Positions 18,930 to 31,506 are shown, numbered from the stretch's first letter. The stretch: DNA of 64,000 bases from Paracyclopina nana (GCA_019096065.1 JAGUCH010000004.1:6262001-6326000), one strand, 5' to 3'. The notes: generated from the sequence alone by a model not told the origin. Made by a program: numbers and translations.

Positions 18930-19060
18930 GGCGCATGCGCGCGATCCGGCCTCTGATACAAAGGCCGGCGCAAAAACTACCGGCGACAAAGGATGACCTA
19001 GAAAAAAGGCCGGCTGAGGAGCGAGACAAAGGCCGGAAATGCGTTTTTTGCCGGTCTCCT
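18930..19060 (+). promoter_or_regulatory. GGCCGG-rich cluster and NRF1-like site upstream of FoxN1/4
   Basis: The sequence GGCGCATGCGCG (near 18930), resembling the NRF1 palindrome, is followed by three copies of AAAGGCCGG (about 18959, 19008 and 19029) and nearby GCCGGT/ACCGGC. It lies 200-300 bases upstream of the proximal TATA promoter. Function is inferred from position only. Confidence 0.3.
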
Positions 19061-19212
19061 CTTGTAGTACGGTCGTAGCCCACACGTGTTGAGAACCATA
19101 TTTTTCGTTATTACGCTATTTTCCTCGATTTCAATTATCGCATCCCTCCGCCCCCTTTTTCTTAATTTTGGGACGACGTGGCCGGCAGCGGGATTCGATC
19201 GTCTTTTTTGGT

Positions 19213-19249
19213 ATATAAATTGCGAGCTAGTCAATTACTAGTCAGTCTT
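19213..19249 (+). promoter_or_regulatory. TATA box plus TCAGTC initiator of FoxN1/4
   Basis: GTATATAAAT at 19211-19220 lies 30 bases upstream of TCAGTC (19242-19247), the arthropod-type initiator. The predicted start site is near 19244, giving a leader of about 74 bases to the ATG at 19318. Confidence 0.65.
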
Positions 19250-19317
19250 ATTCCATTCGTGGAATTGATAAGTAATCCGTTTGATATTGCAGACTTCTTT
19301 GCCAATCCAACTTCAAC

Positions 19318-22300
19318 ATGGAACTTCCTTCCCCAATGTATTTGGGATCTGGAGGCTCGGACAGCTCCCACCTTGGCTACGATCCCCATCTTGGCGGCGG
19401 ATTGAGCCTGCAGGAAATGATCGATTCCGACATGAAAGCTGACTTTGATGACGTCCTGCAAAGCAACCCCCTCAGCTTCCAAGTGAGTATTTCTCAGTTT
19501 CTTTGTTTTTTCGATCACGAAGCAACTATTTTAAAAAAGATGGACCCCACTCTATATTTCGCATACTTGCAAGATTGGGCTCAGGTTCCGAAGATCTTTT
19601 TCGAGTCTATATTCGAGATTCACTAATGTTTCGCTTCGCTAGGGCATGGATAGCTTGGAGTTGCTCAACGACTTGGACAATATGGACACCATCACTTTTT
19701 TGGATAGCAACAACTTGGCCAACGGGCTGTGGTCTCACAACCCTCAAGTGTCGACGACGACGACCTCGTCCGTGACCTCGACGTCCTTGCACCCACCTAG
19801 CTACGCATCCTTCTCCAACTCGTACATGGAGGACATGACCGGTTCGGGCAGCGTGATGGTCAACCCCAACAACGTGATGCCCCTGCACCCCTTGCAGCAT
19901 CAGCAAGTGACGAGCTTGTCGGTGAACACGAGCCACCCCAACTCGCCCAACTCGCAAAACTCCCCGCAATCCCCCATGCAGGCCTCGCCCATGTTTGCCA
20001 ACGGGGCTCAGCAGCAACAGCAGGTCTATCATCACCAACAACCTCAGCAGCTTCAGCAGAGGCCGTCCAAGTCCGTGAGGGTGTTGCCCCCGGTGTCATC
20101 CCCAATGCAGCAGGTAAATGTTTGTCAATAGCACGCTTCACGACCCCTTTTGACACGTTTCGATGTAGGTCCCGTCTCCTGCCAACACGATGCCCTCATC
20201 CACCAACACATCCAGCACTACAAACAGAAAGAAAAACCAAAAGAGTCAAATCAATGCCAACAACTCAGATACCAAGGAAAATGGATATCCCAAGCCGGCC
20301 TATTCATACTCTTGCCTCATCGCTTTGGCGCTAAAGAACAGTCAAACTGGGAGCATGTCCGTCTCGGAAATCTACAAATTCATGTGGTGAGTACCGTTTG
20401 CAGTGGATTCTCAAATTGGGCTCCGCGCGCGAAATTGGCCGATATTATTACTTGTGCCATTAATGGGTGCATTTCATTGGTCATTTGGTAGGCAGGGTGC
20501 TAAATTTGTTGGTCTCATTTCCGACATATTAGAGAGTGTGGTGGCAATCACCTGATGTGAGATTTAAATCCCATGTCAGGGAAAACGGCTGACGTTAGCC
20601 AACCGTCAAAAGCTGTCCCTTTAAAATGTCGGTTAGAGAATAAGCTGTCGTGACAGTTCAGCTTTTCCCTGGAGCTCTCCAGGATCGGTTGTGCTGCTGC
20701 TGCTGTATAGTTCAAGGTAGAAACTCCGGGAGGGCGAGCCGGGGCAACATATGGGAGCAGCTGGCCCTTGTCAATGAGCAACCAGGACGGTTACAAAAAT
20801 CCGTTGAAGCTGCCCTCCTCCTCCTCGACGTTCGCTCAGCAGCTTCCACAACGACGTCCAACCCCTCTTTAATGACTTCTTGAGCTGAATTTCGCGCCAG
20901 ATGATTTTACGGTCGCGCTGCGTTTTGACATTTCTTGGCGGAATTTTTAATCCCCGTCATCTCTCGTCCCCTGGGCATCAAAAGTTTTATCTTATCTCAA
21001 TGAGTTTAGTCGTTAGCTGGATTAACAACTCCAACTCCCAAAGGAAGGACAAAGAAATTTTGAATTTCAAAAAGAAAAAATTTTCTCCTACAATGTCCGT
21101 TGACGAAAAAAATGGAACTTACGAAACTGACACGTGAGTTGCTATTGATGAAGCCTTAATAAAGATTATCAGAGATTTCTTAAAAACTATTAGTAGTCGA
21201 AGATACGCTGGTGGTTCCAATTCGATATTGAAGCACCAACTTCCTAAATTTGTTGTAAGACATTTCATCGATTATCTGACATGTAGAGCTGTAGTGGTGA
21301 TAAGTATTGATCCGATTTTTCTTGCTTTCTAATGTACAAAAACAGGACCTAGGAAGGCAGCTGCAGCAAAACTAGCAAAAAGATATCGATTCAGTATACA
21401 CTCTGACAATTTTCGCTTCAATGCGCCATTTTACGCACTCCCTGACATTTCACACGTTGTTATGATGTTTTGTGCAGGTGGATGGATTATGGATTACTTC
21501 ACAACATTTTTTGCGTGAATGATTCATTTTCAGCCTTTTCGATCTCACAAACTACTTTCGTGGCTTAACGCACTTACAGCCCTTTTAATATGTCAAATCA
21601 AATAATGCTGGATTGTTTAGCTCAACTTATCTCGACTTCATGATAAGTACTGTTTAGCCAAGTAGGTTGATTTGAGAGTTGTCTTGGGTTGTAAAGTGAT
21701 TATTAGGTTCCATTTTAGGGTCTAGTCCATTGTGCTCGAAATTGGCGGGAAAAAAGTGACCGTACGCGTTTTATGGCCTTGGGCTCAATTGTAACTTTAT
21801 CTGCTAAAAAAGAATCCTTGGAGTTTGTTCAACCTGTGCGCGCGTGCACTGAGGGGCCAATTAAGCCTATTGAAAACCGTTCCACAATTTGTCAGAACAA
21901 CGTTAGAAAAAATGGGGGATTATCATTATGGCAATTTCTTCCTTTTCTTGGAAGTTGTTTCGTACGTAGTAGTACGGTTAGTTGCCGAGTGCCCCCCACT
22001 GTGTCATCTGGTCAGTTACGCCGCAGACAAGGACAATTCAATTGAGATCAATGACCGCTCTGCCACTGTCATTAATAATGTTTCTTTTCCCATTTCCAGC
22101 GAACATTTCCCCTACTTCAAGAATGCCCCGAGTGGCTGGAAAAATTCAGTCAGACACAACCTGAGTTTGAACAAATGCTTCGAGAAGATCGAGAAGCCCG
22201 CCTCAAATGGCAGCCAGCGCAAAGGCTGCCTCTGGGCCATGAACCCCAACAAGATCCAAAAGATGAACGAAGAGGTGCAAAAGTGGTCCAGAAAGGATCC

Positions 22301-23014
22301 CCAAGCCATCAAGAAGGGCATGGCTGTTCCAGGTAATAAAAGCGTGCATTTCTCCACTTCCGCTCGAAATTGCTCTTGCCAATTTGTGAAGTTAGCCAAG
22401 CGCAAAACTGTAGCAGCGGCAACTTTTGACCTTGCCACATTTGCCGAAAGAGTATTTTCTTTAATTTTCTGCTCTTTCAGAATCGCTGTCAGCTCTCGAG
22501 AGAGGAGACATGAAGAAGGACTATAATGCCAACACAACAGGTGTGGAGAGTGAGGACGAGGAAGATCCTCGCACGCCCACCTCTGTGTCTTCGCAAGGCA
22601 GCCAAGGCTACGATTCGGCTGGATCAGACTTTGTCGACATAGAAGGATTCTCTCAGATCACACCCCTGCCTGATTCATCCTTGCCCGAGATCAGCCTCCA
22701 GGTATGATACCAACCATGCTTTCATAAGAAAGTCATCTAATTCAGTTTTTCTTTTTAATTCTTAGAGTGGAGGCGTCTATGATGATCTTGGCGAAGACCG
22801 TCTGACCTTCGGGTCCAACGATGTCGTCGTGTCCGGAGTGACCTCAACGCAATTGGTGACCTCGGGGAGCGAGTCTTTCTATCCTGCAGCCACGATTCGT
22901 GGGCAGTATTCAATTGCTCCCGCCACCACCATGGTGAACGGCCACCAAAAAACCTACCACACCATTGTCAATGTTCACCATCCCCAAGCTCAAAACCAGC
23001 CCAAAAATCACTAA
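19318..23014 (+). CDS. FoxN1/4: Forkhead transcription factor, FoxN1/FoxN4 class
   Basis: This nuclear DNA-binding regulator has six exons: 19318-19482, 19643-20113, 20169-20386, 22100-22332, 22481-22701 and 22766-23014. They join in frame to 518 residues. The forkhead domain starts about residue 252 ([19 protein letters not shown]). It is split by a 1.7-kb intron just before [20 protein letters not shown] and runs through [12 protein letters not shown] to KGCLWAMNP and a basic [12 protein letters not shown] segment. This order and wording are those of FoxN1/4 (Drosophila jumeau group), not FoxN2/3. The N-terminal half is Gln/Ser-rich. After the forkhead an acidic stretch ([11 protein letters not shown]) could be an activation region. 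The start codon context CAACATGG is good. A TATA/Inr promoter lies 74 bases upstream and a poly(A) signal at 23719-23724. Confidence 0.95.
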
Positions 23015-23718
23015 GATGAAGGAAAAACATCATCATCAATCAGGACTTTCATAACTTTCTCTCTATATCTGCATTTTTCAGTATTTTCCCTTCACTTTTT
23101 TTGAGCTGCCATTTTCTACAAAGGTCTGTACCTGAAGTTTTAAGTTTCTTTTTGAGGCATTGTTATCATGGACGTTGCTCCTACGTAACAGTAATTTAAG
23201 ATCTCATCAACGTTTTTGTGTGTGTAATGAAGGGTGAAATCGCGCAAATATCATCATCCTACCACCATCAATGAATTTTTAAAAGAAACGTGATACAGCA
23301 GATGATTTAAAGTATTTGTAGAGTGCAAAACTATACATGTTTGTGTACATAGAAAAATCATACAATTTCGCGAGCTAAGCAAAAAAATTTAGAGCATTCA
23401 TTCGTACTACTATTTTTAGGGTAATTATAGTGAATTTTTGCAAGAAAATTACAAAAATTATCCGACTACAATTGAGAATAAGCCGCAGGAGCAAAAGTAT
23501 CGCACTTACAAACTACTTTTAAGCTTATTGTACATAAGATAAATCTTGTTTTACTACTCCCCTCCCATTTTTCTTCGCATTAAATGAACTTTACTACCAA
23601 TTTCTCCCCCCACCAGCTTAAAACCGTGGCTGCTACTCATCATGGCGGCTGGTTACTTTTGGTTCTTTTCTATGTGACAGCGATGTAATTATCAGCTCTC
23701 TGATGATTTAATTGTTTT

Positions 23719-23724
23719 AATAAA
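23719..23724 (+). terminator. Poly(A) signal, FoxN1/4
   Basis: AATAAA lies about 705 bases past the FoxN stop codon and is the first canonical hexamer I noticed in the 3' UTR. Confidence 0.45.
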
Positions 23725-26151
23725 AAGAACTACTGCTATAAAAGCCTGTTTACGACTCATTTCTACTCGTGCTCGGTCCTTAATTGCATATTTCGGCCTT
23801 CTTCAACCGCCGCAAACTCGTGCTTACCTTTCACACAACCTTTCAAATGGATATTCTGTACTTCATGAAAATGATCCTTTTTAAGGATTTCACCAGCATT
23901 TCTATTATATTCCATTAAATCTAAACATTGGCGCTTAGGTAATTAATTCAAAGGCTAAGAGGCGTGATTGAAAAGTTAGGCAATGATACCGTCACCACTT
24001 TTTCCATCTTGGCGTTAATTAAATGCCTAACTAACGATGATGACGATATTCTAATGAACCTCGTGGCGTGTTTTTGTGCTGATAAGTCATCGATATTCTT
24101 TTTCGATGCATTAACCATCTGTTTGACGAGATTTACAAATAGATATCTTTCACATTTCTAAACCTTAGAAGGCCCAATAGCATGGAATTTTGCCATAAAA
24201 TGAGAGGAAATCTTTTGTGTCATTTAGTTGAAAATGCTGTCTTTGAGAGCGGATTTTGGACCAAAAAAGTTTGCTGTTGCGCACAAGATCAGGAAATGCG
24301 ACGAATCTTTCATCGGGGTAATTGTTCAAAATATTATTTTTGGGGTTTTGCTCATTTACAATAGTAGCTGGGCCTGAATTTTGCCACCTGCTTTCTTATT
24401 CGACAGTTGCATGCTGTTCCCCTCTTAGTGGCTTTTCTTTTGTTTCAACATGACGAATTACGACATCTAGGATGAAACAGATACTTTGTTAAACATTCGT
24501 TTTTGAGAGGCGAGAAAGCATGTGAAAAGTTCAGTTGTGCCCAAACGCCCCCCACCAAAAAAAATGGGCATTTCAAAGGTAGTCTTATGTGTGTCTACTC
24601 TAATTGATACACATGTTGTAGTACCATGCATAACAAGTAGCAGAAATGAATATAATGACATTAGCATGCATAAGGACTCGAGTACTCTAAGCTACTATAT
24701 CGGGTACCTAAAGGGACAATATTTACAAGTAAGCTCATCAATATTTTTGAACAATACTAGATTGGACATTAGCTATATTTCTTGCAAACTATAACGCTTC
24801 ATTGCAAAGGTTCTATGCGGATTTTTATGCCGTGTGTAGAAGCATCACGAGCACGGACAAATATGACAAATGTCATGGCTAAACTAAAAGCTTATATACT
24901 TCTGCAGGACGAGCAAATGGCTTAGGATTATTTTTAGTGATTCTTTTTTCTTGGCAAAAAAACTGTTTATGTATCCTCAAGAAAAAAGGGCAGATGATGA
25001 TGCTGCAAGAAATGTAACAAGTATCTTTTGTTTGATGCTTCTCCCGAAATGAGTGCATTTTTATGGTTCATTAGAGAGCACTCATTTGGAAATTCCACGA
25101 ACACTGTGAAAATCTAAAATACCTTGATGCTTTTCCAAGACAACTTTGCTTTCTACGTAGCAAATTATCTGAGAAATCTCATCATTGCAATGATAGAGAG
25201 AAAATGTTCTTTTAATTGTCGATGATGGCGATGATAACATTCTTTGAGCCATTGCTGAAAACAAAACATCAAAGAAAGTTATTCTTTCAATGTCTGCTTT
25301 TGCTGCGGTGAAAGCGATGACAAAAATATGAGGGAAGAGATCTAATCTGTTCCCACTACTACAAGGAATTTTGGGCAAGAAACGTCTTTTCCACACGCAA
25401 GACGGGCTAGAGGTTTTTTTTTTTTTTGAGCTTGACAAATCGCTCAAATTAATTCTATTACATGGGCTTCCATTGCTAAAAAATGCACGAGAAGTGGGGG
25501 ACATGAAAAAGCTGCCCATCTTAGAAACATACATATCCTTCCTATAGAATAGATGATTTATAATTTTTCAAGCTTAGAACGAATTGACCACTAATGAATC
25601 TTACATATATGTATATGGTAAAACGAGATGTGTGCGCACACACACAAAAAACTCCAGGTCTAATTTGGCGACACAAAAAATAAAATTGATGGCTCTACGG
25701 TCTCGCTCGCAGCAGGGAGCTTGAGAAAAGAAATAGACGGCCAAGTGTTCTTAATTTCCACTTTTGGAGAGGAGAATCGAGCAGCGACCAGAAAAATCTG
25801 GAAAAGATATCTATTGAAATGGATGATTTTCTTTAAGAGCTTCTATCAAAATTGAAGACGAAGATTTTGCTCTGCATTTCATTGCTGTATAATAGGCCGG
25901 GAGGATCGAGTAGTGCACGTGAACGCCCCCTTAAGAGTAAATCGGAACAGGTCTCTTTCGACATGTCTAAGTGCAAACTAGTCCACATTGTAGTAGTCGT
26001 TCATCTCCTTTGAAGCGCTCACAAGCTCTCTTATATTATTATACTTGTATATATTGCAGCTCCAGCGTTCTAAAGACTGGCAACAAAAATTGGGCGAAAT
26101 TCAACTCATGACGATGTGTGAAAAAATCCAGTGGTGAATTGAGACACGAAA
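23725..26151. other. Intergenic, no gene recognised
   Basis: This is A/T-rich sequence with only short ORFs of no visible family on either strand. A short alternating GTGTGCGCACACAC tract occurs near 25632. Confidence 0.5.
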
Positions 26152-28952
26152 ATGAAGACAACCGTCCAATTGTCACCATTCCTCCTACTGGCCCTTGAGT
26201 GCATTTCAGCCTTTGAACTCAGCGTTTTACATACCAACGACCTGCACTCGAGATTTGATGAGGTCACGGTCACGGGGGCGAGCTGCAAGACCCACACTGG
26301 ATGTTATGGGGGCGTGGCCAGAATCAAGTATGTCGTGGACTCGATAAAGAAAAGTCACCTCAACACAGTATTTGTGAATGGAGGGGACTTGTTTCAGGTA
26401 CGCGAGCTTTTACCCTAATTGAAAAAAAAGCTGTCAAATGACATTGGGACACAAAAAGGGTAAACATAGAATTATTATGTGCATATTTTTTTTTTACGGG
26501 AAATAGGCTTTAGAAAAACTGCAAGCTGATGACTGACATTTGCAGACAATTAGATGCCTTTTTCGTCAACTCTGCAATTAGTGAGACAGTAAAAATCAAA
26601 TGAAGTGTGAAGCAGTTCAAGTTTTGTAATGTGGTATTAATTAAAAATGACTGCTCAACAGATGCCAATTCTAATGAAAAATGAATTGCATCAACAGAAA
26701 ATCCACCTGACCTTTGTTCAGTAGATGCTTTCTATTTGCAATTCTGCTTCATGAGAATCACCATGCATGCACCCAGATTTGACCAGAATGCTTTTGGGTA
26801 ATTTTAAGTTACGTGCTAATTGACGAGCTGGAGCACATGGTATGAAGCTACTAATGTAACGCAGAATTGGCAGCTGCACTTTGAGAACATTTCGGGCAAA
26901 ATCTACTTTTGATGGGCTGTCGTCACGTGATATAATTCAAGGCTGACATTTTGAATACAAGATTTCTCGCATCCATTTCAGGGGACTGTCTGGTACTCCA
27001 TGTTCAAATGGAGAGTTGTGGCTAATTTGACCTCAAGTTTGGGCTACACTGCCTCTTCACTTGGCAACCACGAATTCGACGATGGCGTGAATGATTTAGA
27101 GGCTTTCACCACCACAATTCAAGACTCTTATCCTCTGCTGGCTTGCAACCTCAATGTGAGCCAGGTCCCAATTTTGCAGGGGAAGATTCAGCCTTATACA
27201 ATCAAGGAAGTGGGTGGGGAAAAGGTAGCCATCATTGGCTATGTCACTCCCGATACCAAAGAGTTGTCTGACACCGGAGATGTCATTTTCGAGGACGAAG
27301 TCACTAGCATTGAACGAGCTGTTCAAGACGTTCAAAAGCAAGGAGCCAAAATCATCATTGCTGTGGGTCATTCAGGCTATGAAAAAGACCTCGAAATTGC
27401 CAGCCAGGTAATTCAATTCATTTGTTGGGTGTGTCATTTTGCTTTCTTTCCCTTTTGTTATGAACTCGAGAGATGCCCACTTTTCACCATATGATTACGG
27501 AACCAAAGCAGTATAAACTATATTTAGCTCCATTATTGTAGATGTCCATCTAGCCCTGCAATGAGTATCAATTTGTAGCATATAGTATCAGCTGCAAATG
27601 CAGTGAAGCTTTGCTTAATTAGCGCAAATGACCTTAGCCGATACACAATATATACTATCAATCCCTGTGCCTGCCAACTACAATGGTGATCATATATTGG
27701 GAGGTCTTTTGTGTAGGTAAATGACTTGGATATCATCGTGGGTGGACACACCAATACGTTTTTGTGGGAAGGTCCTCGCCCCTCCTACATCAAACAGTTG
27801 CCAATTGGTGGCTATCCAACGGTGATAACACAGCCCGGCTCAGGCAACAAAGTGCTCGTCGTTCAAACCAATGGATATGGCATCTATTTGGGAAAGCTCG
27901 ATGTGACCTTCGATTCAAAGGGCTCGGTCACAAATTGGAGTGGGAACCCTATCTTGCTTAATGACACTTACCCAGTGGACAGAGAACTGGCTAATTTAGT
28001 CGAGAACTACAGGAAAGAGGTGGCAGCCAAAATGGACATGGTCGTAGGCTCCACGCAAGCCTACATTGACGGTGGCAGGCCCAAGTGCAGGCTCGAGGAA
28101 TGTTCTTTCGGAAACTTCGTCACGGATGCCATGGCGGCTGAAATGAAGGTCAACATGGCCTTGATCAACAGCGGAGCCATCAAGGGATCGTTTGATCCCA
28201 CTTCTCACAATGGTCATTATTTTATTTTTTTACTTGTACGTAAACATCAAACATTTATCTCGCCAAACGACCACGCCGATTTTTAAAAACCATTTTAAGC
28301 ACATTGTGAATACTTTTCTCGATAAATGACGCCTAGTTAATTTTTTAACTATCATTTTTATGCGAAATGAGCCAGAGTTAACTTTAGAAACTTTACAGGT
28401 GCAATTACTTTGTACGATATTTACACTGCAATGCCTTGGAGCAACACCATTGATGTGGTCACCATCAGAGGCTCCACCTTAAAGCAAGTCCTCGAACATG
28501 CTGTCTCGCAGTATGATCCCAATGACATCGATCCTGGTGGCAGATTCCTTCAAGTGTCCGGCCTCATTGTCAGCTACGACATCAGAAAGCCATTGGGACA
28601 ACGACTCATAAGCGTACATGTCGGCCAGCCCAGCGAGAGGCCGTTGTGGAGACCATTAGAGGACGATGACCTCTACGAGGTCGCAGTTCCCAGCTTCTTG
28701 GCGACGGGCGGAGATCGCTACCAAATGATTCCGGACTCATTGGAGGACTACAAAAATACTGGCTTCCTCGACAATGACCTAATTGCCAACTACTTGAAGA
28801 AGAACAGCCCGTTGAAGCTTCCACAGGCTGGACGCATTGTGGTGATTACAAACAAGCTATCAGCCTCGGGATCCAATCTACCCGAGGTTGAGGTTGTCCT
28901 ACTCATACTATTTAATGTCCTACAACTCGCTATGTATTCAAATACACTATAG
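26152..28952 (+). CDS. Ecto-5'-nucleotidase (NT5E/CD73-like), secreted and probably GPI-anchored
   Basis: This enzyme hydrolyses extracellular nucleoside monophosphates to nucleosides. Exons 26152-26397, 26982-27407, 27717-28212 and 28399-28952 join to 573 residues, the usual length of the family. It starts with a signal peptide (MKTTVQLSPFLLLALECISA). The metallophosphatase motifs are in order: HTNDLHSRF (D30, H32), NGGDLFQGT, LGNHEFDDG, AVGHSGYEKD and GGHTNTF. The C-terminal substrate-binding domain includes INSGAIKGS, TAMPWSNT and GRFLQVSGL. A short Ser/Gly/Asn stretch followed by a hydrophobic C-terminus (VVLLILFNVLQLAM) looks like a GPI-attachment signal. All zinc-site residues expected from the family are visible. 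The stop codon lies 35 bases from the stop of the opposing SDR gene. Confidence 0.95.
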
Positions 28953-28987
28953 TATTCCGGCTTTTAAATATAACGATGGTGGTACTG

Positions 28988-30256
28988 CTAGTCGTCGTGT
29001 GCTCCCACTCCACACCCGGCGAAGGAATACAAGGCCAATTTCACCTTGAAGGGCAATAGGTGGCCGAGTGCAAAAAACGTGAACAGCCTCGGTGGCACGA
29101 ACACCTCGTAGTCTTTGGCTTGCACTGCATCCAAAATGATTTTGGCAGCTTGAGCGGGCTCCGTGATGGGGAAAAGGCTGGGAAACCTGGAAATGGGCTT
29201 GTGAGCCAATCCGGTGTTTACCGTGAACGGGTGGACCACAGTCAAATTAACAGGATTGCCCATCTCCCTCATCTCCAAATAGAGCGCATCCATTAAGCCT
29301 CTCAGTGCATACTTTGTCGAGCTGAAAGTGCGGCAAACGCGACGCATTAGAGATATATAAGCGATCGGATTTATAGTGGTTTCACTATATTGCATACCAG
29401 TAGGCTGTCAGGTTGGGTGCGCCCACAATTCCAGCCGTGGAGGAGAGACAGATCACATGTCCCCTCTTTTGAGTAATGAAATCAGGCAGGAATTCTCGTA
29501 GGGTCCAGAAATGAGAGAAAACATTCACTTTGTACACATTCTCGATGTCATCGGGAGAATGACGCATAAACGGTTTACTGTGAATAAAAAAAAAGATGTA
29601 GCAGATTTTAGATGCACGCGCGTGGTGAAAAGCGAATAAGATTATTTCTTTTATGTGAATCTTTCAAAAGGGGCCAAGCTTTATAGGCACAAAAGAGAGG
29701 GATTTAAAGATGGCTTACCACGGCATAATACCAGCGTTATTGAAAAGCATGCTCACTTCTCCCACTGTGTCCCTGAAAAAACAGAGTACGCGTCTATATT
29801 TGATCGTGTAAGGCAGCAATATATAGAAATTCTTCACCTCGTTCTCTGAGCAACTCGTGAAACCTCTGACCGATCACTGACATCACACTTGAAAGACCAA
29901 GCGTTGCCACCAATGCTCGCAATTTCCATGGCTGTTTGCTCTGCTGTCTTCTCATTGACATCCCAACACACAATTTTTGCACCAGCTCGTGCTAATTGAA
30001 GACACAGCTCTTTGCCGATGCCGTGTCCAGCCCCTGTAACTACTGCAATTTCACCCCTAAAAAAGGATAAAAGTGAGAAGCTTTTCCCACAGAAACTGGG
30101 ATAATCCGGCACTTGCCTGAATGTTGAAACATTTCTTGATTTTGTGGGAGTGAGCAGTTTTAGTAGGCTCTCTAGTGTGGCATAAATGCAATAAGCTAGC
30201 AACAAAATGCTCTCCCAAATGATGCCATGTTCTTGCTGGTGGTTGTTTCTGGCCAT
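28988..30256 (-). CDS. Short-chain dehydrogenase/reductase, SDR16C-type (retinol / 17-beta-hydroxysteroid dehydrogenase-like)
   Basis: Exons on the minus strand are 30256-30117, 30056-29838, 29772-29719, 29577-29398 and 29321-28988, joining in frame to 308 residues. An N-terminal hydrophobic segment (residues about 12-30) anchors it, as in lipid-droplet/ER SDR16C enzymes. Cofactor motif TGAGHGIG is at 54-61, NNAG at 131-134, the catalytic serine in LSSTAG, and YxxxK as Y197-C-S-T-K201. The full Asn/Ser/Tyr/Lys set is present, so it should be active on a retinoid, steroid or similar alcohol with NAD(P). The substrate cannot be told from sequence. Intron 1 has a GC donor (TCAG/GCAAGT) with a normal AG acceptor; the frame is kept only if this GC-AG intron is removed. 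Confidence 0.93.
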
Positions 30257-30517
30257 TTTGGAGTTTCTTCTTAGCTCCTCAGCTCGTACAGGTACATATC
30301 AGCAATTCATAACACTTCAGCTGCTGAAATGGCTACAGACGCAGCAATCTTCCACCCATCAGTTCTGCTGCGTGAACTTTCTGTGCCACCTTAATTGAAA
30401 TAATCAAAAAGTAATGAAAAATATATTTTTTATCAAATCTTAAGAAATTATCTTTTTTGTCACTTATCTCATTTGACCTTTGACCTTTAATTCCAATAAT
30501 TAATAAACTAAAAGTGA

Positions 30518-30523
30518 TTTATT
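30518..30523 (-). terminator. Poly(A) signal just past the PLCXD stop codon
   Basis: Plus TTTATT, minus AATAAA, lies 7 bases downstream of the stop codon of the PLCXD-type gene. It predicts a very short 3' UTR. Confidence 0.5.
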
Positions 30524-30530
30524 GTTGCCT

Positions 30531-31506
30531 CTAATAGCTAGCATTCATTTTGACTATGATGGACTGAATTTGACTCTCTGGTGCAACAAAATCTGTCATG
30601 ATGATGTTGGGCCCCATTTTGGCAACGTGGTTTTCCAGCCAATCAGGCAACTTTTGGTTGCACCTTTGAGTCACTTGAAACAAAGAGCTGAAAGGCTTCT
30701 TGAGCACTGTTTTTATCTGAGGTGTCAAAATGGCTTGAGTGACAAATAGACTGGACTTTTTGCGAGTCTCCAGGGCTCTATTTAGAAATGTGAACAAAGT
30801 ATTGACACTCATCGTATTTGCCCAAGGGTTGGGGCAAAATGAGCCTGGCCACAAAAGGTCATTTGCTGAGCACAATGCATCTCTGTACAAAACCAGGAAA
30901 TGCTTTTTGGCTCTGGTCAAACTCGACAAAGTCAAGCAGTGCTCAGATTTGCCAATCATTTTGGGCCCAATTGTTGAAAGGAGGATTTTCGTGATTTCTT
31001 GGTGATCAATTGGTGTGCAGTCAAAAAAGTGTTGAAAGTCCAAGATGACCACTTCTCCTGGATGGTCATTGGTGAAATTGTCAAGCACTTTGAGGATGTC
31101 TTGAATTTCTGATCCGTACAGTCCATGAAGAATTCTGTATTGTCCCTTGATTTGGCCAAGTCTTATGTCAAAGTATCTGATGCCCAATTTTAACTGTTCG
31201 CTTATGTCCGCATGCTGACATCTTGCCCATCTGTACATGATCATTTTGGTCAGCCTGCCCAAAATGGGATTGTTGCCCAGCTTTTGGATGATTTCCTTTT
31301 CATCAGGACCCACAGGGAATTTTTGGGATAACAGATATGTCCCTGAATTGTGGCTACCTGGAATGGCAAGCTCAGTCAAATTTGTAGAGCTTCTGACTTC
31401 ATCTGGAAGCTTTCCCATCCAATCTGAGAGCTCCTGGAGGAAAAATTCCAATTTTCATTTTCTGCAGCAACAAAAGCAAAATCAGTATTATTTATCCACT
31501 TACCAT
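30531..31506 (-). CDS. PI-PLC X-domain-containing protein (PLCXD type)
   Basis: This is a single-domain relative of phosphatidylinositol-specific phospholipase C. The main exon is 31433-30531. The open frame upstream of it is closed by a stop, but there is a clear acceptor (TTTTTCCTCCAG) at its edge. A donor at 31503 follows an ATG (31506-31504) in matching phase. The start codon therefore forms the last codon of the previous exon, giving MELSDWMGKLP and 301 residues. The X-domain motifs are AIPGSHNSGT (H29), GIRYFDIRL and RILHGLY (H104), the two catalytic histidines of the family. FPVGPDEKE, LDFQHF and WANTMS also match PLCXD proteins. No C2, PH or Y domain is present, as usual for this subfamily. 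It lies head-to-head with the sulfotransferase at 31897. Confidence 0.9.

Noticed and set aside
21773-22100. ORF extending the fourth FoxN exon upstream
   Set aside because: The acceptor CATTTCCAG at 22099 and the phase from exon 3 give the family sequence exactly; the upstream ORF is intron.
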